A stretch of 64,000 bases of DNA, from assembly GCA_964634815.1 (NCBI GenBank), contig CAZWMD010000015.1, positions 1 through 64,000 on the forward strand. Reading direction: 5' to 3'. Below are positions 41,164 to 48,844 of the stretch, in pieces (the stretch's first letter is position 1; every line of letters starts with the position of its first letter). The notes below the pieces were generated by a model. The model was not told where the DNA came from and ran no database searches. It was given only the letters and a program-made list of their open reading frames with translations. Both the position numbers and the translations under genes were made by a program. This DNA comes from JALZVT01 sp964634815. Lineage in GTDB: Bacteria > Pseudomonadota > Gammaproteobacteria > Pseudomonadales > Azotimanducaceae.

Positions 41164-42887
41164 TGCGTGCGAACCGAAGTACTGGTTGAGCCCCGAACCA
41201 CACCCTGCGAGTCTCGAAAACGAACAAATATTCGATTTTCACCGGGCTGATTTTCTATGGGTCCCAGAATATTGGCAAAAATGGCAAACGAGCGTGTACT
41301 TGATGCGTCATAGGTAAGCGCAATGTTCTGAGCTATGGCACTCTCGCAGGCCCCGGTTGAACTATTGGTTTCACACAACGTCAGTTCGATCGGCAGGCTC
41401 GCACCACCATCGTCCACAGAAACCGTAATATCGCTAGCAACGCCCACATTTGCGGAACCTACCGCAAACAGAGCTGTGCTATTCACCGAACCTGCAAGAT
41501 CAACAACGGTTGTCAGGCCAATCACATCAGCGACGTCCTCTTCCGCAGCCGAGAGTAGCAAGGTGTTAACCCCGGGTAATTGGCTGGCACCAGCTACGCC
41601 ATCGCAAGAGTATTGGAAAAATACTTCCGTGGGTTCAAAGGCTTCAGTTGCGGTAAACGATAGCACCAGTCCCTGAGGTTCGCCGGGTGTCAGACTAAAG
41701 CTGGAATTTGCTTCTCCGATTGGAGCGTTCGACAAGTCAGCAAGCTGATATTCAAAATCAGCATCTACCGGTGTAAGGGGTTCTATCCGACAGTTATCCA
41801 GCGGCATCTCGCTGGCGTTAACAACGGAAGAAAATACAGTGGCTCTAACTCCGGTTCGGATCGATCGACTACCGGGCAACAACGCACTTGCAATCGCCCT
41901 GGGACTAAGTACTTCCCGAAAAAAGAACGCAGCAGATCCATCAATAATCTCCGCGATTTCTTCGGAGCTATAACCGATATGGGCAAACTCGTTCTCAAGA
42001 AAGAAAAACTCTGTTGGAACCCCAACAGCACGAGCTGCAGGGATGATGTCGCACGCGCCTGAAGACGTGAGCGCCAGACCAAATTCAACAAAGGCTATCC
42101 CTGGCAGAGTGTCACAAGGGACAACAGGATCAAACTCTTCGTGGGCGGCGTAGATCGGCGGCTCTCCTGGTTCAATCCAACTCAGAGACCTTATCGCTCC
42201 GGAAATTTGCAAAACACCACTCACGTCTGAAGAAAATTCAGTGTTGGTACTGCTGTTACCTGCCATGCCGCCATTCTCTGACAGGAAGTCAGCAACTGAT
42301 TCGCGGAGCTCATCGCCTTCATCCAAAACCCCGGCCACTGCAGCCATAACAGCACCGGCCGAGACACCGCCAACAAAAATGGTCTCGCCGTCCGTACCAA
42401 ACTCGTTAAGGTTGGCGGCATCTTCCCGGAAAAAACGCACGGCAGCGCGCAGGTCGTGTACCGCCCGAACAATACTGATTTCCAGTTCGCTGTTGTTCCG
42501 TGGACGCTCCTCAATCAACCGATAGTCGATTGATGCTGCAACATAGCCGCGCCGGGCAAACTGCGTAGCCAGAGCGACCATTTCCGGATCATCCCGGGCA
42601 CCGTCTACAAAACCACCCGGAAAGGCAAGTATAATGACGGGTCGGTTCTGGGCCAAATCGTTTCTGGGGGCATAAACGTCCAACAACAATGGCTGGTCCG
42701 CCGCCTCTTCTCGAATACCAGTACCAAACTGAATGCCGGAGCGAACCTCAATGTCGCTAAACAAGGGATCAACAAAGCGCTGCTCGGCACGGGCATCAGA
42801 AGCGAGCCCCGCGCCGATCACCATCAGCATCCCCACAACCCCAAATACAACCAGCTCGCGCAAGCGATACACTACTTTAAATGTCAT
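41160..42887 (-). CDS. exported alpha/beta-hydrolase esterase with a C-terminal beta domain
   Basis: A 575-residue protein. A Sec signal peptide (hydrophobic FGVVGMLMVIGAGLA, cleavage near DARA/EQ) precedes an alpha/beta-hydrolase domain with nucleophile Ser176 in VGGVSAGAV, a candidate acid Asp253 (HEEFDPVVP) and candidate His303 (ENEFAHIGY). It resembles the BD-FAE carboxylesterase group. Residues about 335-575 are a beta-rich, Thr/Ser/Asn-rich region of unknown fold with several Cys pairs. Probably periplasmic or secreted ester hydrolase. First gene of the minus-strand run that continues to GH4, GlpD, AKR and two acyl-CoA dehydrogenases. Divergent from the MutS-like gene. Confidence 0.85.
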   Translation of the reverse strand: MTFKVVYRLRELVVFGVVGMLMVIGAGLASDARAEQRFVDPLFSDIEVRSGIQFGTGIREEAADQPLLLDVYAPRNDLAQNRPVIILAFPGGFVDGARDDPEMVALATQFARRGYVAASIDYRLIEERPRNNSELEISIVRAVHDLRAAVRFFREDAANLNEFGTDGETIFVGGVSAGAVMAAVAGVLDEGDELRESVADFLSENGGMAGNSSTNTEFSSDVSGVLQISGAIRSLSWIEPGEPPIYAAHEEFDPVVPCDTLPGIAFVEFGLALTSSGACDIIPAARAVGVPTEFFFLENEFAHIGYSSEEIAEIIDGSAAFFFREVLSPRAIASALLPGSRSIRTGVRATVFSSVVNASEMPLDNCRIEPLTPVDADFEYQLADLSNAPIGEANSSFSLTPGEPQGLVLSFTATEAFEPTEVFFQYSCDGVAGASQLPGVNTLLLSAAEEDVADVIGLTTVVDLAGSVNSTALFAVGSANVGVASDITVSVDDGGASLPIELTLCETNSSTGACESAIAQNIALTYDASSTRSFAIFANILGPIENQPGENRIFVRFRDSQGVVRGSTSTSVRTQ

Positions 42888-42936
42888 AGTGCGATAATGT
42901 CACAGACTTGGCTTTGGCAGCCAGGATCATCAAACG

Positions 42937-44328
42937 ATGTCAGATTCTTCGCTACCACCCTCAACCGCTTGCTTGATCATCGACCCGGTGACCGAGGAAG
43001 ACCTGAACCTGTTCCCTGCGCCTCGCACCACTTCTGACTCTACCGAAGAGACAGAAACCAGCCTGTACAGCTACTGCAACAAATGCAAAACCCAGGGTGG
43101 GGAAGCAGCGCTCAAACGTCGTATGAAGGCACCGGCATGCTCCGCCAGCGAGATACGAAAAACCCAGCATGCGATCCTGTTTATCAACCAGAATGTTAAG
43201 GCCTTTGCTGAACTACCAGCAGCCTACGTGATCGGCAATACCGATGAATATACCCGCGACAGCCTGCCAATCATCACGGATCGACATCCGTTTGCGTTTG
43301 CCTCGCAGGCATTTTCTCTCTGGGCAAACGAGGATCGATTCTATATACGCATTACCAAGGGTGTTGGACTCTGTGCCCGGGTGATCCGATCTATGCGAAA
43401 GTTCCTTCAACATCTTGACTACCCGCAGCACGATCAAAATTTTGGCGAACTCTCACCACTCCTTGAAGAACTGCACCGGCTACTGCAGAACCCCAGAATC
43501 CTGGCCGTACCCGAGCAGGACGGCGAACGATGGTTCTGGCAAACCCTGCGCCTGGATCAGATATTTCGTTTGCATGAAAGCGAATTGATTCGACGCCTGA
43601 TAGAAATCATCTACGATCTGGACGCCCTGGCATCCCTGGCCCATGCAACGCGCGAAAAAAATCTGGTAATGCCAGAGATAGCAACAGATGAAGTAGCCAT
43701 ATCAGCGCACGAACTCGTACACCCGTTTGTGAGTGAAGCAACCGCCAACCCGGTGGACTTGAATCAGGCGCAGTCGCTGTTGTTTCTTACTGGCCCCAAC
43801 ATGGCGGGCAAAACAACCTATCTGCGCGCGGTTGCCACCGCTCTTTATCTTGCGCATCTGGGCATGGGTGTTCCAGCAAAGAGTTTCAGATTTGCACCCG
43901 TGCAACGCCTCATCACAACAATCTCGATGAGCGATGATCTAAACGACGGCATTAGCTATTTTCGAGCCGAAGCGCTGCGCATTAAAGCCGTGGCCCAGGC
44001 CGTCGCCGAAGGCTATAAGGTCGTCGCTATCATGGATGAGCCTTTCAAGGGCACCAACGTCAAAGACGCCTTCGATGCATCGAAGGCGGTACTCAAACGT
44101 TTTTCAGTCAAGCAGGACTGTCTGTTTATGGTGTCATCTCATTTGATTGAATTGAGTAATGAACTTGAGCAATCAAATCGGGTCAGTTTTAAATATTTCG
44201 AAGCGGAAGAAACTGGCGAACGCTTGCGTTTCGACTACGTATTACACACTGGTGTATCAGCCCAGAGACTGGGTATGCGAGTGCTTCGTGAAGAAGGCAT
44301 ATTTCAACTCCTGGATAGCACGCCTTGA
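42937..44328 (+). CDS. short MutS-like ATPase
   Basis: A 463-residue protein ending in a MutS ATPase domain: Walker A GPNMAGKTTYLR (from 286), Walker B VVAIMDEPFKGTN (362-374), and the MutS dimerisation/ATPase tail YFRAEALRIK. It lacks the N-terminal mismatch-binding and connector domains of MutS (about 850 aa) and the Smr domain of MutS2, so mismatch repair is not implied. Residues 35-110 contain CNKC and a basic Lys/Arg patch (ALKRRMKAPAC). Its biological role is unknown. It abuts the convergent aminotransferase with no intergenic base. Confidence 0.85.
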   Translation: MSDSSLPPSTACLIIDPVTEEDLNLFPAPRTTSDSTEETETSLYSYCNKCKTQGGEAALKRRMKAPACSASEIRKTQHAILFINQNVKAFAELPAAYVIGNTDEYTRDSLPIITDRHPFAFASQAFSLWANEDRFYIRITKGVGLCARVIRSMRKFLQHLDYPQHDQNFGELSPLLEELHRLLQNPRILAVPEQDGERWFWQTLRLDQIFRLHESELIRRLIEIIYDLDALASLAHATREKNLVMPEIATDEVAISAHELVHPFVSEATANPVDLNQAQSLLFLTGPNMAGKTTYLRAVATALYLAHLGMGVPAKSFRFAPVQRLITTISMSDDLNDGISYFRAEALRIKAVAQAVAEGYKVVAIMDEPFKGTNVKDAFDASKAVLKRFSVKQDCLFMVSSHLIELSNELEQSNRVSFKYFEAEETGERLRFDYVLHTGVSAQRLGMRVLREEGIFQLLDSTP

Positions 44329-45507
44329 TCAGCTCCCGAGCAAGGGTCTAACTGCTTCCGCGAACCGTTCAATCTCATCACCACTAAACCCGGCAACATT
44401 GATTCGTCCGTCTCCCGCCATGTATATCGCCTGATCTTCTCTGAGACTGTGAATTTGCTCCGGCGTCAGATTCAGAGTCGAGAACATACCCTGCTGCTGC
44501 ATGATGTAGGTGTGATCGTCCCCGAGGGCAGCGGCAAGACGTAAACGAGTGCCCTTTATTCGACTTTGCATCTGCACGAGTTCTTGCTGCCATTGGGCTC
44601 TGAGTTCCGGGTCTTCAAGGATCATCCGCACAACTACCGCCCCGTGATCCGGAGGCATGGAATAATTGGTACGGGCGAGAGCCATCGCGTTAGATGAGGC
44701 ATTGGCTTTCTCTGTGACGTTGGCACTTAGCACGTAAAGAGCGCCGGTCCGCTCCCGATACAATCCAAAGTTCTTCGAACAGGAAACGGTGACCAACGCT
44801 TCTGGCACCTGGGAGAGCATGGCATTCACTCCGGCGAGATCAACCTCCAGAGATACTCCCAGCCCCTGGTAGGCCACATCAATGAAGGGGACTAACCCCT
44901 TGGCGCAGCAAAGCTCTGAAATACTCTGCCATTGTGTGAGGGAAAGATCAGCGCCAGTCGGGTTATGGCAACAGGCCTGAAGCAACACCACATCGCCCGC
45001 CACAGCATCAGACAGAGCGTCGAGCATAGATTCAAATTGCAGTGTTTGTGTGGTCACATCGAAGTAGTTGTAGTAAACAACCTCGCAACCCACCGCAGAA
45101 AAAATCGGCGCATGATTACCCCAACTCGGCGTTCCCAGCCAAATCTTGCCATTGGGGTTGCTGGCATGGATCAACTCAGTACCCAGACGCAATGCGCCTG
45201 ACCCGCCTGGAGTCTGCAGGCCAAAGGATCGTGCGAGCCAGTTCGCATCGCTATCGAATGCCAGTTCCCCCAGACAATCGACAAAGCCAACATCGCCGGC
45301 CAGACCAAGATATGATTTGCTGGTCTGCTGTTCCAGCAGGCGTTGCTCAGCAACCTTCACTGTGCGCATTACTGGCGTAACACCATCCATGTCGCGGTAG
45401 ACCCCAACGCCAAGATCAATTTTGTGACTGCGCTGATCAGCGGCAAACATGCCAATTATCGCAAGCAGAGGGTCTGCAGGTTTGGGTGTAAGGGCATCAA
45501 ACATCAA
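44329..45507 (-). CDS. aspartate/aromatic-amino-acid aminotransferase
   Basis: A 392-residue class I PLP-dependent aminotransferase close in length and motif order to E. coli AspC/TyrB. QTPGGSGALRLG, ACCHNPTGADLSLTQW, PFIDVAYQGLG and the PLP-lysine block VTVSCSKNFGLYRER (lysine near residue 245) are present, as is the arginine region near the C-terminus. It transfers amino groups between aspartate or aromatic amino acids and 2-oxoglutarate. It is convergent with the MutS-like gene and divergent from the antiporter. Confidence 0.9.
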   Translation of the reverse strand: MMFDALTPKPADPLLAIIGMFAADQRSHKIDLGVGVYRDMDGVTPVMRTVKVAEQRLLEQQTSKSYLGLAGDVGFVDCLGELAFDSDANWLARSFGLQTPGGSGALRLGTELIHASNPNGKIWLGTPSWGNHAPIFSAVGCEVVYYNYFDVTTQTLQFESMLDALSDAVAGDVVLLQACCHNPTGADLSLTQWQSISELCCAKGLVPFIDVAYQGLGVSLEVDLAGVNAMLSQVPEALVTVSCSKNFGLYRERTGALYVLSANVTEKANASSNAMALARTNYSMPPDHGAVVVRMILEDPELRAQWQQELVQMQSRIKGTRLRLAAALGDDHTYIMQQQGMFSTLNLTPEQIHSLREDQAIYMAGDGRINVAGFSGDEIERFAEAVRPLLGS

Positions 45508-45608
45508 TCACTTCCTGAGGTTCGTTGTCTGTTTTGTTGTCTCCAAGGTGCAAGGTTATCTGAAAAACTAACGTAAGATAGGGTCTTCAAAGCTTAAAAA
45601 AACAACAC

Positions 45609-47414
45609 ATGCTTGAGCCCTTATTTGCTCTCACACTCATCGGTGCACTAACCCTGGCTTCACAATGGAGCGCCTGGCGACTGGGTGCGCCATCTATTGT
45701 GTTTCTGCTTGCCGCTGGAATTCTGGTTGGGCCGATTGGCGGCCTGATCAATGCTGACGAGCTGCTTGGTGAACTCCTGTTCCCTGTGGTCTCACTGTCC
45801 GTCGCCGTCATACTGTTTGAGGGCAGTCTGACGCTTCGTTTTGAGGAACTCAAAGGTACGGGAAGCACTCTTTGGAGGATGCTCACCATAGGGGTTGTCG
45901 CCACCTGGGTGGTTATCAGCTGCGCCTCTCACTGGTTGATAGGCCTCACATGGGAACTCGCCATCCTGTTTGGCGCCATCATGGTCGTAACCGGACCTAC
46001 CGTCATCGGCCCGATGCTGCGAGCTGTGCGGCCCAATCAACGCATCAGCAAACTTTTACGCTGGGAAGGCATAGTCATCGATCCCGTGGGTGCGGTCCTT
46101 GCGATCATTATCTTCGACGTCATTATCATGCAGGAAAGCGGCGCACTCATTTCCGGCATTCTCTCGGGTATAGGCAAGATCCTGGTAATAGGCACAATTG
46201 GCGGAGTAGCCGCGGGCTATGTCTGGGGCCTGGTGCTGCGCAACTATTGGCTTCCTGAATTTTTGCACAACGTAAGCACCCTGCTGGCCGTGCTCATCGT
46301 TTTTGTGGCCACCGATCAGCTGGCTCACGAGTCCGGACTGCTCGCAGTCACTATTATGGGCATCTGGCTTGCGAACATGCGTGGCGTGTATGTCGATGAC
46401 ATCCTGGATTTCAAAGAGAGTCTTAGCGTGTTGTTGATCTCGGCGCTCTTTATTTTGCTTGCATCGCGTCTAAACTTGCAGGCGTTGAGTTCTATTGGCT
46501 GGCCAGCCCTGGGGCTTCTGGCCATCGTGCAGTTCATCGCCCGACCTCTAAAGATCCTGGTCTCCACGGTGCCCAGTGAACTCAGTTGGCCCGAGCGCGG
46601 CCTCTTATCCTGGATCGCTCCCCGAGGCATAGTCGCTGCCGCCATATCTGCACTCTTCGCATTGAAGCTGGAAGCCATTAACTATCCCGGCGCAGAGCTT
46701 ATCGTGCCCCTGGCATTCGCGATCATTATTGGCACTGTGGTATGGCAGGGTGTCACTTCACCCCTGGTCGCCCAGAAGCTCAACGTCGCAGAGCCTGAGG
46801 CAAATGGCGTACTTTTTGTCGGCGGCAACACCGTGGTCAGAGCCATCGCAAGCAAACTGCAGGATGCCGGTTTTCCGGTGCTCGTTGCAGACTCCTCCTG
46901 GGATAACGTGGCCTCGGCTCGCATGGCAGGTCTGCCCACCTATTTTGGTAATCCGGTGTCTGCGCACGCAGAGAGACACCTCGACACCACCGGCATAGGG
47001 CGTTTGTTCGCCATGTCCCGCAGAGATGATCTGAATGCTCTGGCCTGTCTCCGCTTCACTCATGAGTTTTCTCGCAATGAGGTCTACGCTCTACCGCGCA
47101 AGAAAGAAGCAAAGGTTGATGAAAAACACAGTCCTGCCGTGGGGCATAGCGGACGACAGCTCTTTGGCGCAGCGGTGGGCCACGCAAAGCTCGCAAGCTT
47201 GCTTGCTGGCGGTGCGAGCATCCGTCAGACGCGTCTAACCGAAGAGTTCGATTACACTAACCTCACCCAACAATCCAATCTCATCCCTCTACTGGCCTGG
47301 AACAAAGATAATCTGCTTATGGTTGCCGCCGATGACGATTCATTTAAGCCCGGTTTGGGTTTTAGCGTGCTGAGTATAGAACCGGCGGAGAGCGCCAATA
47401 CCGACTCCAATTAA
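45609..47414 (+). CDS. NhaP-type sodium/proton antiporter with a TrkA-N-like tail
   Basis: A 601-residue protein. The first ~390 residues form about 12-13 membrane helices typical of the monovalent cation:proton antiporter-1 family (IVFLLAAGILVGPIGGL, VVTGPTVIGPMLRAV, IAPRGIVAAAISALFALKL). A cytoplasmic nucleotide-binding Rossmann domain (GVLFVGGNTVVRAIASKL through FAMSRRDDLNALAC) follows, as in RCK/TrkA-N-regulated transporters. It exchanges Na+ or K+ for protons, fitting a marine lifestyle. First gene of a tight run with creA and the MscS gene. Confidence 0.88.
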   Translation: MLEPLFALTLIGALTLASQWSAWRLGAPSIVFLLAAGILVGPIGGLINADELLGELLFPVVSLSVAVILFEGSLTLRFEELKGTGSTLWRMLTIGVVATWVVISCASHWLIGLTWELAILFGAIMVVTGPTVIGPMLRAVRPNQRISKLLRWEGIVIDPVGAVLAIIIFDVIIMQESGALISGILSGIGKILVIGTIGGVAAGYVWGLVLRNYWLPEFLHNVSTLLAVLIVFVATDQLAHESGLLAVTIMGIWLANMRGVYVDDILDFKESLSVLLISALFILLASRLNLQALSSIGWPALGLLAIVQFIARPLKILVSTVPSELSWPERGLLSWIAPRGIVAAAISALFALKLEAINYPGAELIVPLAFAIIIGTVVWQGVTSPLVAQKLNVAEPEANGVLFVGGNTVVRAIASKLQDAGFPVLVADSSWDNVASARMAGLPTYFGNPVSAHAERHLDTTGIGRLFAMSRRDDLNALACLRFTHEFSRNEVYALPRKKEAKVDEKHSPAVGHSGRQLFGAAVGHAKLASLLAGGASIRQTRLTEEFDYTNLTQQSNLIPLLAWNKDNLLMVAADDDSFKPGLGFSVLSIEPAESANTDSN

Positions 47415-47417
47415 CCA

Positions 47418-47954
47418 ATGAGACTAGAGCCTATGTTCTGTAACCCAAGCCTGGCACGCTCAACGGTACTCGCCATGCTGGTTTTGATGTCCCAAAATCT
47501 CCGCGCAGAAGACTTGGGCAGCGTCGACACAAAATTCAATCTGCTAAGCCCGGATGACACAATCAACGTCGCCTGGTTTTCTGATCCCGCGGTAGACGGC
47601 ATTACCTGTTATCTAAGCCGCGCCCAAAAAGGCGGTTATAAAGGGGCCCTTGGTCTGGCTGAAGACACCTCAGATGCCTCCATCGATTGCCGACAAACAG
47701 GCCCACTGGTTTTCAAGGACAGCTTCAAGAAGGGTGAGCAGGTATTTCGAGAGCGACGCTCTCTTGTGTTTAAGTCACTCAAAGTCGTACGCTTCTGCGA
47801 TACCACAAACAATGCGCTTGTTTATCTGGCCTACAGTGAGAAAGTCATCGAGGGGTCGCCCAAAAATTCGATCTCCGCAGTACCTTTGAGGCCCTGGGAG
47901 TCACTAACAGAGCGCAACACTCCTGATGAACCGCGCTGTAGCTACAAAAAGTAA
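47418..47954 (+). CDS. creA: CreA family periplasmic protein
   Basis: A 178-residue protein with an N-terminal signal (SLARSTVLAMLVLMSQNLRA) and the CreA signature beginning DTKFNLLSPDDTINVAWFSDPAVDGITCYLSRAQKGG (given here only as a position guide, residues 34-70). CreA is a conserved secreted protein of unknown function. It begins 3 bases after the antiporter stop and 6 bases before the MscS gene, so the three are one operon. Confidence 0.85.
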   Translation: MRLEPMFCNPSLARSTVLAMLVLMSQNLRAEDLGSVDTKFNLLSPDDTINVAWFSDPAVDGITCYLSRAQKGGYKGALGLAEDTSDASIDCRQTGPLVFKDSFKKGEQVFRERRSLVFKSLKVVRFCDTTNNALVYLAYSEKVIEGSPKNSISAVPLRPWESLTERNTPDEPRCSYKK

Positions 47955-47960
47955 TTCGAT

Positions 47961-48818
47961 ATGCCTGACTTTACACCCGAACAACTGCAGACCTATTGGA
48001 ACATGGCTGTCGATCTTACGCTGACCTACGTGCCCAGATTGTTGCTTGCCCTGGTCGTATTGCTTATCGGTCTGTGGCTAATAGGTCGTATCCTTAAAGT
48101 CATGGACAAAGCGCTGGACAGCGCTGGAATGGATACGTCACTCGCGAGTTTCCTGCATAGCCTGGCCGGTATGGGCCTGAAAGTTCTGCTGATCATCAGC
48201 GTCGCTTCAATGATCGGAATCGCAACAACGTCCTTCGTGGCTGTGCTGGGCGCCGCAGGCCTGGCTATCGGATTGGCACTGCAAGGCAGCCTCGCAAACT
48301 TTGCAGGCGGTGTGCTCATTTTGCTGTTCAAACCCTATCGGGTGGGTGACTTCATCGAAGCCCAGGGGATCAGCGGTACTGTGCGAGAAATACAGATATT
48401 CAGCACGCTGGTCCATACGCCAGACAACAAGGTCATTGTTGTGCCCAACGGCGCGCTGTCGAATAACGTCATCACCAACTACTCGAAGGAACCCAAGCGT
48501 CGTGCCGACTTCCTCTTTGGCATTGGCTACGATGACGACATAGGCTTGGCCAAGGGCCTGATAAAGGAACTTATCGAAGCAGACAATCGAATCGATGAAG
48601 ACCCGGAGCCTTTAATCGTTGTCTCTGAATTGGCTGACAACGCGGTGCATATCACGGTGCGCTTATGGGTCGACGCATCGGACCTGAGTAGCGTCAGGTA
48701 CGATCTGCTCGAAGCGGTAAAACACCGTTTTGATCAACACGGCGTGAACTTTCCATTTCCTCAGCGCACGGTACATCTGGTACAGGACAGTGCGCCGCCA
48801 GCGAGTACAAACACCTGA
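47961..48818 (+). CDS. mscS: small-conductance mechanosensitive channel (MscS family)
   Basis: A 285-residue MscS-family channel: three membrane helices at about 18-38, 65-90 and 96-120. The pore-lining GLAIGLALQGSLANFAGG helix is rich in Gly/Ala as in MscS, followed by the beta domain (FKPYRVGDFIEAQG) and C-terminal vestibule (VVPNGALSNNVITNYSKEP). It releases solutes upon osmotic down-shift. Length equals E. coli MscS. It follows the antiporter and creA; an osmotic or ionic homeostasis operon is a reasonable inference. Confidence 0.93.
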   Translation: MPDFTPEQLQTYWNMAVDLTLTYVPRLLLALVVLLIGLWLIGRILKVMDKALDSAGMDTSLASFLHSLAGMGLKVLLIISVASMIGIATTSFVAVLGAAGLAIGLALQGSLANFAGGVLILLFKPYRVGDFIEAQGISGTVREIQIFSTLVHTPDNKVIVVPNGALSNNVITNYSKEPKRRADFLFGIGYDDDIGLAKGLIKELIEADNRIDEDPEPLIVVSELADNAVHITVRLWVDASDLSSVRYDLLEAVKHRFDQHGVNFPFPQRTVHLVQDSAPPASTNT

Positions 48819-48844
48819 GTCCGCCGCTCTGGTTATCTAACGCT

